The position numbers and the translations under genes were made by a program. A DNA stretch of 55,361 nt from Leptobacterium sp964389205 (GTDB lineage Bacteria; Bacteroidota; Bacteroidia; Flavobacteriales; Flavobacteriaceae): contig CAYMDH010000021.1 in assembly GCA_964389205.1 (NCBI GenBank), positions 1-55,361 of the forward strand, read 5' to 3'. Position 1 is the stretch's first letter, and each line of letters begins with the position of its first letter. Under the pieces are notes generated by a model. It did not search any database and had not been told where the DNA came from. It saw only the letters and a program-made list of their open reading frames with translations. Below, one piece after another: positions 16,242 to 26,112 of this stretch.

Positions 16242-17477
16242 ATGAATCCATCTATCTTATTTTATGTCATTATCGGTATTCTAATCCTTGAGTTTATTAT
16301 AGATAAGGTGATTGATTATCTTAATGCAAAACATTTCGATAAAAAAATCCCTGAAGAATTGACAGATGTATACGATGAAAATGAATACAAAAAATCACAA
16401 CAGTATAAGAAAACGAATTATCGTTTTGGTTTAATTACTTCTTCTTTTTCGTTAGTACTTATTCTTTCATTTCTTTTCTTCGGAGGCTTTGAACAAGTTG
16501 ATTCTATCGCTAGAAATTATTCGGAAAACCCAATAATAATAGCTTTATTATTTTTTGGAATTATCATGATTGGAAGTGATATAGTTTCTACTCCATTCTC
16601 TTGGTATCAAACATTTGTTATTGAAGAAAAGTTTGGATTCAACAAAACAACAAAAAAAACATTCATTTTAGATAAAATAAAAGGATGGGGTATGATGGCT
16701 ATTATTGGAGGGGGCGTATTGTCTCTAATAATATGGTTTTATCAAATAAGTGGTAAAGATTTTTGGATGTATGCATGGGGTCTCGTTGCCTTATTTTCTT
16801 TATTTGCAAATCTTTTCTACAGTAAATTAATAGTTCCTATTTTCAATAAACAAACGCCATTAGAAGAAGGCGATCTTAAAACAGAGATAGAATTATATGC
16901 TTCTAAAGTAGGATTTAATTTAAAAAACATTTTTGTTATTAATGGGTCTAAAAGATCTACTAAAGCTAATGCTTATTTTTCTGGTTTTGGAAAAGAAAAA
17001 AGAATTACACTATATGATACTTTAATTGATAAACTCGAAAAAGAAGAAATTGTAGCTGTATTAGCCCACGAAGTTGGTCATTATAAAAGAAAGCATATTA
17101 TCTTTAATATGATTACTTCCATTCTTCTCACAGGATTTACATTATATGTTTTATCGCTTTTTATAAATACTCCAGAATTATCAAAAAGTATAGGAGTAAC
17201 TATTCCTAGTTTTCATATTGGACTTATTGCATTTGGAATATTATATAGTCCTATCTCTGAAATTACTGGATTGATTATGAATTATTTTTCAAGGAAATTT
17301 GAATACGAAGCAGACGCTTATGCCAAAGATACATTTGCTTCTAAACCATTAATTTCTGCATTAAAAAAACTTTCTAAAAGCAGCCTTAGTAATTTAACGC
17401 CACATCCATTTTATGTTTTTATGCATTATTCACATCCAACTCTTTTTCAACGAATAAAGCAGCTAAAGGCACAGTAA
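16242..17477 (+). CDS. M48-family (STE24/CAAX-like) membrane zinc metallopeptidase
   Basis: 411 aa with about seven hydrophobic membrane segments. The catalytic motif HEVGH is at about residue 276-280 and the third zinc ligand is in FEYEADAYA (about 350). The C-terminus HPFYVFMHYSHPTLFQRI is typical of STE24-type proteases. In Bacteroidota these cut membrane or lipidated substrates; the natural substrate is unknown. It lies 30 bp after the methyltransferase gene and 38 bp before relA/spoT, so the three may be cotranscribed. Confidence 0.92.
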   Translation: MNPSILFYVIIGILILEFIIDKVIDYLNAKHFDKKIPEELTDVYDENEYKKSQQYKKTNYRFGLITSSFSLVLILSFLFFGGFEQVDSIARNYSENPIIIALLFFGIIMIGSDIVSTPFSWYQTFVIEEKFGFNKTTKKTFILDKIKGWGMMAIIGGGVLSLIIWFYQISGKDFWMYAWGLVALFSLFANLFYSKLIVPIFNKQTPLEEGDLKTEIELYASKVGFNLKNIFVINGSKRSTKANAYFSGFGKEKRITLYDTLIDKLEKEEIVAVLAHEVGHYKRKHIIFNMITSILLTGFTLYVLSLFINTPELSKSIGVTIPSFHIGLIAFGILYSPISEITGLIMNYFSRKFEYEADAYAKDTFASKPLISALKKLSKSSLSNLTPHPFYVFMHYSHPTLFQRIKQLKAQ

Positions 17478-17515
17478 TTGTTGTATACTAAATAAGTTTA
17501 CGTTATTTTTAAATT

Positions 17516-19726
17516 ATGGCAGTGATAGATCTGGAACAAGAAAACAAAGCAATAGCTCAGCAATATAAAGAATTGCTAAAGATTAGCTATCAGACACTTT
17601 CGGATAACGATAAGAAGTTAATTCGATTAGCGTTTGACACTGCCGTTGATGCCCACAAAGATCAACGAAGAAAATCTGGAGAGGCTTATATTTTTCACCC
17701 CATAGCTGTCGCTAAAATAGTAGCATCAGAAATTGGTATGGATGCTACTTCTATTATAGCTGCTCTCTTACATGATGTAGTTGAAGATACTGAGTATACA
17801 TTAGAAGACATCGAAAGAATGTTTGGTGAGACTGTTGCCAGGATCGTAGATGGGCTTACAAAAATATCACATTTAAAAAAGGATAAAGATGTTTCTATGC
17901 AAGCGGAAAATTTCCGAAAAATGCTCCTTACGTTAAATGATGATATACGGGTTATTATTATAAAAATAGCAGACCGACTTCACAATATGCAGACAATGGC
18001 TTCTATGCCAGAATACAAACAAGTTAAAATTGCATCTGAAACTCTTTATATCTATGCTCCTTTAGCACATAGAATAGGCTTATATAATATAAAAACAGAA
18101 CTAGAAGACCTTGGATTAAAATATACAGAACCGAGAGTTTATAATGACATTTTAAGTAAAATTGAAGAAAGTAAAGAAGAGCAAGAAGCTTACATAAAGG
18201 CTTTCTCTTCTACTCTAGAAGAAAGTTTAGATAAAGAAACGCTTAACTATTTAGTAAAAGGACGATCTAAATCTATTTTTTCTATTAGAAGGAAAATGCA
18301 AACTCAAAACGTTAGTTATGATGAGGTTTATGATAAATTTGCTATTCGTATTATTTACAAATCTGATGCTAAAAATGAAAAATTTCTGGCTTGGAAGATA
18401 TACTCTATAGTAACAGATCATTTTAGGCCAAACCCTACCCGATTACGAGATTGGATATCATCTCCTAAATCTACTGGATACGAAGCTTTACATATTACTG
18501 TTATGGGCCCAAAAGGGCGCTGGGTAGAAGTTCAGATTCGCAGCGATAGAATGAATGAAATTGCAGAAAAAGGATATGCTGCACATTTCAAATACAAACA
18601 TGGCAAGGAAAAAAATAGTGAGCAAGGACTAGATATCTGGTTGAATCGTTTGCAAGATGCTCTTGAAAATCAAGATACCAATGCTGTAGATTTCGTAGAA
18701 GAATTTAAACTTAATCTATACGCAAAAGAGATTTTTGTGTTTACGCCCAAAGGTGATTTAAAATCACTCCCCAAAGATTCTACCCCTTTAGATTTTGCTT
18801 TTAATATTCATACAGAAGTAGGAATGCGAACTCGAGGTGCTAAAGTAAATGGTAAATTAGTTCCGTTAAATTTTCAATTGAGTAGTGGTGATCAGGTTGA
18901 AATCATTACTTCAGATAAATCGAAACCCAATTCTAATTGGTTAGACTATGCAACAACAGCTAGAGCAAGAACTAAAATAAAATCTTCTTTAAAAGAAGAG
19001 AAAAAAGCAATTGCCCTTGAAGGTAAAGAAATTTTAAGAAGAAAGTTAAAACAGCTAAAAATAACACTTGGAGAAAAAGTAATTAATGAACTTGTTATTC
19101 ATTTTAAACTTAAAACGAGTTTAGACTTATTCTATAGAATAGGTGCTGGTACTATTGATAATCAATCCCTTAAAGATTATGCTAGTGCCCGAAACAATAC
19201 GTTTATAAATTTCTTTAAAAACAAAATAAGAAAACCGAATACGCCAGATACAATTAATAAAGATGAAATTACTGCAAAGTATGATTCATTGGTTTTTGGC
19301 AAAGAAGAAGAAAAATTAGATTATAAATTTTCTAATTGTTGTAATCCAATACCAGGAGATGAAGTTTTCGGTTTTGTTACTGTAAATGAAGGCTTGAAAG
19401 TTCATAAAAAAGATTGCCCCAATGCAATTACATTACAATCTAACTTTGCTTATCGAATTATGCAGGCTAAATGGATGGATTCATCACAGGAAGGTTTTAC
19501 TGCTCTTATAAAATTAAACGGTATTGATAATTTAGGATTAGTTAGTGATGTTACTAAAGTAATTTCTAATAATTTACATGTAAACATGAAAAACATCAGT
19601 TTTGATACCGATGGAGGCATTTTTAATGGTAAAATAACTGTAGAAGTTAAGAACAATACTATTCTTAAAAAGTTAATGGATCACCTTAAAAGAATAAACG
19701 GTATTGATAAAGTTTTCCGAATTTAA
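17516..19726 (+). CDS. spoT: Bifunctional (p)ppGpp synthetase/hydrolase, RelA/SpoT family
   Basis: 736 aa with the full long-RSH architecture: HD hydrolase domain (HPIAVAKIVASEIG at about 62, LLHDVVEDTEYTLEDI at about 83), synthetase domain (about 235-350, YDEVYDKFAIRIIYKS, WISSPKSTGYEALH), TGS domain (about 400-460, FVFTPKGDLKSLP), a Cys-containing zinc-finger region (FSNCCNPIPGDEV) and a C-terminal ACT domain. The hydrolase HD pair is intact, so the enzyme should both make and degrade the alarmone. It controls the stringent response. Most Bacteroidota carry one long RSH enzyme of this type. Confidence 0.96.
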   Translation: MAVIDLEQENKAIAQQYKELLKISYQTLSDNDKKLIRLAFDTAVDAHKDQRRKSGEAYIFHPIAVAKIVASEIGMDATSIIAALLHDVVEDTEYTLEDIERMFGETVARIVDGLTKISHLKKDKDVSMQAENFRKMLLTLNDDIRVIIIKIADRLHNMQTMASMPEYKQVKIASETLYIYAPLAHRIGLYNIKTELEDLGLKYTEPRVYNDILSKIEESKEEQEAYIKAFSSTLEESLDKETLNYLVKGRSKSIFSIRRKMQTQNVSYDEVYDKFAIRIIYKSDAKNEKFLAWKIYSIVTDHFRPNPTRLRDWISSPKSTGYEALHITVMGPKGRWVEVQIRSDRMNEIAEKGYAAHFKYKHGKEKNSEQGLDIWLNRLQDALENQDTNAVDFVEEFKLNLYAKEIFVFTPKGDLKSLPKDSTPLDFAFNIHTEVGMRTRGAKVNGKLVPLNFQLSSGDQVEIITSDKSKPNSNWLDYATTARARTKIKSSLKEEKKAIALEGKEILRRKLKQLKITLGEKVINELVIHFKLKTSLDLFYRIGAGTIDNQSLKDYASARNNTFINFFKNKIRKPNTPDTINKDEITAKYDSLVFGKEEEKLDYKFSNCCNPIPGDEVFGFVTVNEGLKVHKKDCPNAITLQSNFAYRIMQAKWMDSSQEGFTALIKLNGIDNLGLVSDVTKVISNNLHVNMKNISFDTDGGIFNGKITVEVKNNTILKKLMDHLKRINGIDKVFRI

Positions 19727-19735
19727 TTTTTAATG

Positions 19736-19743
19736 TACCTTTG
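19736..19743 (+). promoter_or_regulatory. -7 box of the Fur-family gene
   Basis: TACCTTTG, an exact match to the Bacteroidota TAnnTTTG element, 23 bp before the start codon at 19767. Confidence 0.6.
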
Positions 19744-19766
19744 CAAAGAATCTTGATAATCGCATC

Positions 19767-20210
19767 ATGACGAATGAAAAAAATCAGGAAATTGTAAAAA
19801 ATGTTTTTACTAAATTCCTAGAGGATAATGCACATAGAAAAACTCCAGAACGCTATGCAATTCTTCATGAAATATATGTAAGTGAAGAACATTTTGATAT
19901 TGAGTCTTTATACATCAAAATGAAAAATAAAAATTATAGAGTAAGCAGAGCTACTCTATACAATACTATTGAACTTCTTTTAGAATGTAGTCTCGTAAGA
20001 AAACATCAGTTTGGACAAAATCAAGCGCATTATGAAAAATCGTATTTTGACAAACAACACGATCATGTAATTCTTACAGATACAGGGGAAGTAATGGAAT
20101 TCTGCGATCCTAGAATTCAAACTATCAAAAAAACTATAGAAGAAGTTTTTGATATTAAGATTCATAATCATTCACTTTATTTTTACGGTACCAAAGAAAA
20201 AAATAACTAA
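19767..20210 (+). CDS. Fur-family transcriptional regulator
   Basis: 147 aa. It has an N-terminal winged helix (KTPERYAILHEIYVSEEHFD, YRVSRATLYNTIELLLEC) and a C-terminal dimerisation/metal domain with the conserved His residues (HYEKSYFDKQHDHVI). The CxxC pair that normally follows the HDH motif and holds structural zinc is absent: the positions read ILTDTGEV, and a single Cys occurs later (EFCDPR). It could sense iron, zinc, manganese or peroxide. Its gene sits between relA/spoT and purA, a neighbourhood I believe is common in Flavobacteriaceae; this is from memory. Confidence 0.9.
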   Translation: MTNEKNQEIVKNVFTKFLEDNAHRKTPERYAILHEIYVSEEHFDIESLYIKMKNKNYRVSRATLYNTIELLLECSLVRKHQFGQNQAHYEKSYFDKQHDHVILTDTGEVMEFCDPRIQTIKKTIEEVFDIKIHNHSLYFYGTKEKNN

Positions 20211-20232
20211 TCACAACTAACATACTATAAGA

Positions 20233-21504
20233 ATGGCAGTAGATTTACTACTAGGACTACAATGGGGAGATGAAGGAAAAGGTAAAATTGTAGATGTTCT
20301 CACCAAAAACTATGACATTATTGCTCGTTTTCAAGGAGGGCCTAATGCAGGACACACTTTAGAATTTGACGGCATAAAACATGTTTTACACACTATTCCT
20401 TCTGGGATTTTTCATGAGAATGCACTTAACATTGTGGGGAACGGTGTTGTAATTGATCCTGTCATATTTAAAAAAGAATTAGACAACCTTGATAAGTTTA
20501 ATATTGATATTAAATCACGTTTATTAATCTCTAGAAAAGCGCATCTTATTCTTCCAACACATCGTTTATTGGATGCTGCTTCTGAAGCTTCTAAAGGGAA
20601 AGCTAAAATTGGCTCTACTTTAAAAGGAATAGGTCCCACATATATGGACAAAACAGGTAGAAATGGAATACGTGTTGGCGATCTTGAGTTAGAAGATTGG
20701 AAAGAACGGTACAGAGCATTAGCCAATAAACATGAGGCAATGATTAAATTCTATAATGTAGATGTACAATACGATCTTGAAGAATTAGAAGATGAATTTT
20801 GTAAAGCAGTTGATGTTCTCAAAAAATTGACATTTATTGATAGTGAAGAATATCTATATCAAGCACAAAAAGAAGGAAAAACTATTTTAGCTGAAGGTGC
20901 TCAAGGATCACTATTAGATATTGATTTTGGTACCTATCCATTTGTAACTTCATCAAATACAACAGCTGCCGGTGCCTGCACAGGTTTGGGAGTGGCTCCA
21001 AATAAAATTGGTGAAGTATTAGGTATTTTTAAAGCATATGCCACTCGTGTTGGCAGTGGTCCTTTTCCAACAGAGCTTTTTGACAAAGTTGGTGAAGACA
21101 TGGGCCGTATTGGAAATGAATTCGGAGCTACCACAGGGCGCCCAAGAAGGTGTGGGTGGTTAGATCTTGTTGCCTTGAAATATGCTGTTCAGGTAAATGG
21201 CGTTACACAATTAATGATGATGAAAGGTGACGTTTTAAGTGGTTTTAAAACACTTAAAATATGTACCGCATATAAATACAAAGGTGAAACAATTTCGCAC
21301 TTACCATACAATATTGAACCTGAGAATATTACTCCTATTTACCAAGAAATTGATGGATGGGATAAAGACCTAACCAAATTAACTAGCACTAAAGAATTTC
21401 CTAAAGCACTTATTAATTATATTGAATTTTTAGAAAAAGAACTGGAAGTGCCTATCAAAATAGTATCTGTAGGTCCTGATAGAAAGCAAACAATTTATAG
21501 ATAG
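20233..21504 (+). CDS. purA: Adenylosuccinate synthetase
   Basis: 423 aa, the normal length. It catalyses GTP-dependent condensation of IMP and aspartate in AMP synthesis, in the cytoplasm. Hallmarks: GLQWGDEGKGKIVD at residues 8-21 (P-loop with catalytic Asp), GGPNAGHTL, IPSGI, GIGPTYMDKTGRNGIR, TYPFVTSSNT and GRPRRCGWLDLVALKYA. It starts 22 bp after the Fur-family stop, with ATG at 20233. No truncation or missing residue was noticed. Confidence 0.98.
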   Translation: MAVDLLLGLQWGDEGKGKIVDVLTKNYDIIARFQGGPNAGHTLEFDGIKHVLHTIPSGIFHENALNIVGNGVVIDPVIFKKELDNLDKFNIDIKSRLLISRKAHLILPTHRLLDAASEASKGKAKIGSTLKGIGPTYMDKTGRNGIRVGDLELEDWKERYRALANKHEAMIKFYNVDVQYDLEELEDEFCKAVDVLKKLTFIDSEEYLYQAQKEGKTILAEGAQGSLLDIDFGTYPFVTSSNTTAAGACTGLGVAPNKIGEVLGIFKAYATRVGSGPFPTELFDKVGEDMGRIGNEFGATTGRPRRCGWLDLVALKYAVQVNGVTQLMMMKGDVLSGFKTLKICTAYKYKGETISHLPYNIEPENITPIYQEIDGWDKDLTKLTSTKEFPKALINYIEFLEKELEVPIKIVSVGPDRKQTIYR

Positions 21505-21604
21505 GGTGTATTTATTGTAGATTTTTATCTCTTAAAATCATCATAATAGTTCATCTTCTTACTCAAAAAACCTTATTTTTGAAGCAAAGTTAGACGTTTT
21601 AAAT

Positions 21605-23383
21605 ATGCGTAATCAAAGCTTTCTAATTCTCTTTTTAATTTTTTTTTCGTTCGCTGCATTTGGACAAAAAAATGCAATTAATAACGAAGAAAAAGAGAAA
21701 AAAAATATAGAAATTGTTCATGGAGGGAATTTTGACAAAGATGAAGTCAAATACCCTGGGAAGTCTATATTTAGTAGAGATAGAAGACAAGTGCAATTTC
21801 AACATCAGGGAGTAGATTTATGGTGTGATTTAGCAGTTCTAGATCAAAAAGAGAATATCGTAGAAGCTTATGGAAATGTTCGTTTCAATCAAGGAGATAC
21901 GATTCAAATGAATAGTGAGTTTTTAAAATATGATGGAAATATCAAATTTGCATATGCTCAAGACAAAGTAAGGCTTACCAATGTTAAAACTACATTAACA
22001 ACAGACACTCTCTATTTTGACAGGAATATTCAAGAAGCGTATTACAATAGTTTTGGTACTGTTAGAGATTCGGCAAATGTTCTTACCAGTAATAAAGGGC
22101 GTTATTTTTTAGAACAAAAAAAGTATCGTTTTTTAAGTGATGTAAAAATCACAAATCCTGAATATGTATTAAATTCAGCACAATTAGATTATTATACTTC
22201 TACGCAGCATGCATATATGTATGGTCCTTCTACGATAACAGGAAAAGAATATGTGGTGTATTGTGAGAGAGGGTTTTATGATACTAATAATGAAAATGGT
22301 TATTTCGTTAAAAACTCTAGAATTGACTATAATAATAGAATTATAAACGGAGATAGTCTATATTTTAATAAACTAAACGATTTTGCTTCTGCAACCAATA
22401 ACATAAAAATTACAGATACTGTTAATAATGGAGTTGTTCGTGGGCATTATGCAGAAGTATATAAATTAAAAGACTCTGTCTTTATTACCAAAAGAGCTGT
22501 TGCCATAAGTTTACTTGAAAAAGATTCTCTCTACATACATGGAGATACACTCATGGTTACAGGGCCTGCTGAAGATCGTATTATTCGTGGTTTTAGAAAT
22601 GTGAAAATTTTCAAAACCGATTTAAGAGGTAAATGCGATTCTATACATGTCAATCAAAAAACAGGACTTATTCAACTTATTGGAAAACCCATTCCCATTG
22701 GAAGTAATGTACGACTTTCTGAACGCAGATTATTAAACCCTATACTATGGTCTGGAGAAAATCAAATGACTGGAGATAGTATCCATTTGATTAATAATAT
22801 AGAAACAGAAAAGCTCGATTCCTTAAAAATATTAAACAATACACTGGTTATGCAAAAGGACACCCTTAGTGATGGTGGTTTTAACCAAGTGGTTGGCATT
22901 AATTTATATGGAAAGTTTATTGAAAATGAATTAAAAATAGCGGATGTAGTAAAAAATACAGAAGTGATTTATTATATGTACAATGATTCGAATGAATTTA
23001 TAGGAATTAATAAATCTGTTTGCAGTGCTATCAATATGGTTTTCAATAATAGTAAGATTGAAGACATTACTTTTTTCACTAATCCTGATGGAACCATATA
23101 CCCTGAAGAAGAATTACCGGTAAACGCCAGAAAATTAAGAGGTGTTATATGGAGGGGTAACGAAATTATTAAAACTAAAGATGATATTTTTGATGAAGAT
23201 GATAATACCATTGAACTAGTCAAAATAAGAGGTGTAGACAATCCTATAGATATTGATGCAGAAGAATTTGAAAAGCAAAAAAAGGAGGAGGAAGAAAAAA
23301 ACCCTATTGATCCTACTCCTTATTTAAATAAAAAAGCTATAATAAATACAGATAAATCAAAAAAAGCAAAGAAATCGCAATAA
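21605..23383 (+). CDS. OstA-like (LptA/LptD N-terminal) outer-membrane biogenesis protein
   Basis: 592 aa. A signal peptide (about 1-20, ending AFGQ) is followed by an OstA/LptA-type beta-taco region (about 60-250: YGNVRFNQGDTIQMNSEFLKY, DTLYFDRNIQEAYYNSFGTV, NGYFVKNSRIDYNNRIINGD). The C-terminus is acidic then basic and low-complexity. Such proteins are related to the periplasmic LPS bridge, and the Bacteroidota form is usually annotated as an OstA-like protein. The TATTTTTG -7 box lies about 30 bp before the start. The aminotransferase gene follows after 13 bp, so both are probably in one transcript. Confidence 0.85.
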   Translation: MRNQSFLILFLIFFSFAAFGQKNAINNEEKEKKNIEIVHGGNFDKDEVKYPGKSIFSRDRRQVQFQHQGVDLWCDLAVLDQKENIVEAYGNVRFNQGDTIQMNSEFLKYDGNIKFAYAQDKVRLTNVKTTLTTDTLYFDRNIQEAYYNSFGTVRDSANVLTSNKGRYFLEQKKYRFLSDVKITNPEYVLNSAQLDYYTSTQHAYMYGPSTITGKEYVVYCERGFYDTNNENGYFVKNSRIDYNNRIINGDSLYFNKLNDFASATNNIKITDTVNNGVVRGHYAEVYKLKDSVFITKRAVAISLLEKDSLYIHGDTLMVTGPAEDRIIRGFRNVKIFKTDLRGKCDSIHVNQKTGLIQLIGKPIPIGSNVRLSERRLLNPILWSGENQMTGDSIHLINNIETEKLDSLKILNNTLVMQKDTLSDGGFNQVVGINLYGKFIENELKIADVVKNTEVIYYMYNDSNEFIGINKSVCSAINMVFNNSKIEDITFFTNPDGTIYPEEELPVNARKLRGVIWRGNEIIKTKDDIFDEDDNTIELVKIRGVDNPIDIDAEEFEKQKKEEEEKNPIDPTPYLNKKAIINTDKSKKAKKSQ

Positions 23384-23396
23384 GCATTCATTCGAA

Positions 23397-24578
23397 ATGA
23401 AAAACGATTTTCTTAAATATCAGGCACAAACAACTCCACATCCATTAGCAATAGAAGTAACCAGCGCAGAAGGCTCTTATATCACAGATAAAGATGGGAA
23501 TTCTTATCTTGATTTTATAGCAGGCGTATCTGCCAATAGTCTTGGTCATAGACACCCAAAAGTAGTAGAGGCGATCAAAAAACAGTTAGATAGCTATATG
23601 CATGTAATGGTGTATGGAGAATACATTCAATCTCCAGCAGTTACTCTTACTAAATTACTTGCGCAACACTTACCGCAACCTTTAGAAGTTACTTACTTAA
23701 CAAATTCAGGCACTGAGGCCATAGAAGGGGCCATAAAGCTTGCAAAAAGGGTTACTGGAAAACATGAAATCATTGCTGCCAAAAATGGCTATCATGGAAA
23801 CACTCAAGGAGCCATGAGTATTATGGGATATGAAAAAAACAAACAAGCATTTCGCCCTTTAATTCCAGGTACAAAATTTATTACTTTCAACAATGAAAAT
23901 GACTTAAAGGCTATTAATTCAAAAACTGCAGCAGTTATTCTAGAAACCATTCAAGGAGGAGCTGGTTTTATTGAACCTAAGAAAGATTATCTTCAAAAAG
24001 TTAGAGAAAGATGTACTAAAGTAGGCGCTCTTTTTATTTTAGATGAAATTCAACCTGGTTTTGGAAGAACTGGAAAATTATTCGGTTTTCAAAATTATAA
24101 TATCATTCCTGATGTTATTGTAATGGGAAAAGGTATGGGAGGTGGTATGCCAGTGGGGGCTTTTACTGCATCTAAAAAGATGATGGATACACTTAAAGAG
24201 CATCCCAAATTAGGTCATATCACAACTTTTGGAGGACATCCAGTAATTGCATCTGCATGTTTAGCTACTTTAGAAATTTTATGTAATACTAACCTTATAG
24301 AGGGAACATTAAAGAAAGAAATCTTATTTAAAAAATTATTAAAACATCCTCTAATCAAAGAAATAAGAGGAAAAGGCCTGATGCTCTGTTTATTATTTGA
24401 AAACGAAGATATCGCTAATCATGTCATTTTAAAATCTTTAGAATATAAATTGATTCTATTTTGGTTGCTTTTTGAGAAAAAAGCAGTTAGAATAACACCT
24501 CCCCTTACTATTTCAGAAAATGAAATTGAGAAAGGTTGTAACATTATATTGAAAGTGCTCAATAGTTACAAATCATAA
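23397..24578 (+). CDS. Class III (aspartate aminotransferase superfamily) PLP aminotransferase
   Basis: 393 aa. Fold-type I class III signatures: GNSYLDFIAGVSANSLGHRHP, LTNSGTEAIEGAIKLAK, the Asp motif LFILDEIQPGFGRTGKLF and the PLP lysine in PDVIVMGKGMGGGMPVGAF, then FGGHPVIASA. Family members include acetylornithine, ornithine, 4-aminobutyrate and omega-amino-acid aminotransferases; sequence alone does not decide the substrate. A dedicated ornithine aminotransferase lies elsewhere in the window (44043-45284), so this one probably has another amine substrate. It follows the OstA-like gene by 13 bp. Confidence 0.9.
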   Translation: MKNDFLKYQAQTTPHPLAIEVTSAEGSYITDKDGNSYLDFIAGVSANSLGHRHPKVVEAIKKQLDSYMHVMVYGEYIQSPAVTLTKLLAQHLPQPLEVTYLTNSGTEAIEGAIKLAKRVTGKHEIIAAKNGYHGNTQGAMSIMGYEKNKQAFRPLIPGTKFITFNNENDLKAINSKTAAVILETIQGGAGFIEPKKDYLQKVRERCTKVGALFILDEIQPGFGRTGKLFGFQNYNIIPDVIVMGKGMGGGMPVGAFTASKKMMDTLKEHPKLGHITTFGGHPVIASACLATLEILCNTNLIEGTLKKEILFKKLLKHPLIKEIRGKGLMLCLLFENEDIANHVILKSLEYKLILFWLLFEKKAVRITPPLTISENEIEKGCNIILKVLNSYKS

Positions 24579-24670
24579 AATGTTAACTATTTTGTTGATA
24601 AGAAAAAACGTTTTTCTTCTAATTTAGCCCTTCATCTTTTAATTTTAAATCCAGACAAATCTAAAAAAGC

Positions 24671-26077
24671 ATGCCTATGCAATTTAGTGCTGGTGAAGGT
24701 AAAAACCTACCCATTTCAAAATTTGAATCAATGTTAAAAACAAATGAAGTTTACTTCTTTGATTCTACAGATTTCGAACAAATAATTCACCATTACTTAG
24801 ATGAAGGAAAAATAGCTCTAGCTAAAAAAGCTATAAAGATAGGTTTAGAACAACATACTACTTCTATTAATTTAAGATTGCTAAATATTGAAGTTTTAGT
24901 TTTTGAAAACGAACTTGATCTTGCCGATAAATTACTAAACGAATTATTGGTAATAGAGAATTCTAATGAAGAAATATATATACAAAAGGCTAATATTTAT
25001 TCAAAAAAAGACGATCATAAAAAAGCCATCGAACTTCTTAAAATAGCACTTACCTATGCAGAAGACATAACAGATATTTATTCCCTTATTGGAATGGAAT
25101 ATTTGTTTATGGATGATTACAATTCTGCTAAAAACTATTTTATCAAATGTTTAGATATAGATTTTGAAGATTACTCTTCTTTATATAATATTATTTATTG
25201 TTTTGAATTCTCAGAAGATCATGATGGAGCTATTGAGTTTTTAAATGGTTATTTAGATGTAAACCCTTATTGCGAAGTAGCCTGGCATCAATTAGGGAAA
25301 CAGTTTTTTGCTAAAGAAATGTATAAAGAAGCTTTGGCCAGTTTTGATTTTGCTATTATTTCTGATGATATTTTTATTGGGGCTTATTTAGAAAAAGCTA
25401 AGGTTCTAGAAAAAATGGGGCGCATAAACGAAGCCATCGAAAATTATGAAATGACTGTCGCAATTGATGATCCTACTTCATTTGCTTATTTAAGAATTGG
25501 AAAGTGTCATGAAAAATTAGGAAATATAGAAATTGCCAGACAATATTATTTCAAAACAGTACAAGAAGATCCTTTATTAGACAAAGGGTGGATTGCGATT
25601 ACAGATTTTTACTTTAAACAAACCAATTATAAAAAAGCATTATACTACATTAATAAAGCTATAAATATAGATAGTGAAAATGTTCTTTATTGGAAAAAAT
25701 CTGCAGAAATTAGTATAAAACTATCTCAATACGAAGAAGCAGATCTTTCTTTCCAGAAAGCAGTAGAACTTGGTAATTATGAATTAGAAACTTGGCTTTC
25801 ATGGAGTAATGTTCTTATTATATTAGGTGAATATGACAGTGCTATTCAAACCTTATTACAAGCATTTGATTTTTATCCTGATGATGTTTTAATAGAATAT
25901 CGTTTGGCTGGTTGTTATTTTCTCTCTTCAGAGTATATAAAAGGAACCTATTATTTAAAAAATGCATTGAGAAACAATCATGATCAATTACATATTTTCA
26001 AAGAATTGTTTCCTTTAATTTTCGAAAGAAAAACTGTTAAGGATATTATAACAGAATTTAAAAATGCATCTACATAA
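24671..26077 (+). CDS. Tetratricopeptide repeat protein
   Basis: 468 aa with no signal peptide. A conserved N-terminal stretch (LPISKFESMLKTNEVYFFDS, FEQIIHHYLDEGKIALAKKA) is followed by a long array of TPR motifs to the end (EIYIQKANIYSKKDDHKKAI, AWHQLGKQFFAKEMYKEALA, AYLRIGKCHEKLGNIEIARQ). It is a cytoplasmic scaffold protein of unknown partner. An alternative ATG exists two codons downstream. The segment before it (24579-24670) carries no clear terminator. Two DUF368 transporters follow. Confidence 0.88.
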   Translation: MPMQFSAGEGKNLPISKFESMLKTNEVYFFDSTDFEQIIHHYLDEGKIALAKKAIKIGLEQHTTSINLRLLNIEVLVFENELDLADKLLNELLVIENSNEEIYIQKANIYSKKDDHKKAIELLKIALTYAEDITDIYSLIGMEYLFMDDYNSAKNYFIKCLDIDFEDYSSLYNIIYCFEFSEDHDGAIEFLNGYLDVNPYCEVAWHQLGKQFFAKEMYKEALASFDFAIISDDIFIGAYLEKAKVLEKMGRINEAIENYEMTVAIDDPTSFAYLRIGKCHEKLGNIEIARQYYFKTVQEDPLLDKGWIAITDFYFKQTNYKKALYYINKAINIDSENVLYWKKSAEISIKLSQYEEADLSFQKAVELGNYELETWLSWSNVLIILGEYDSAIQTLLQAFDFYPDDVLIEYRLAGCYFLSSEYIKGTYYLKNALRNNHDQLHIFKELFPLIFERKTVKDIITEFKNAST

Positions 26078-26112
26078 TAATTCCATACTTTTGTTTTTCT
26101 TAACATGCAAGT

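Noticed and set aside
21575..21600. TTAGAC near the OstA-like gene as a further regulatory box
   Set aside because: Only six bases match; the ATTTATAAA core and the second arm are absent, and it lies downstream of the -7 box.
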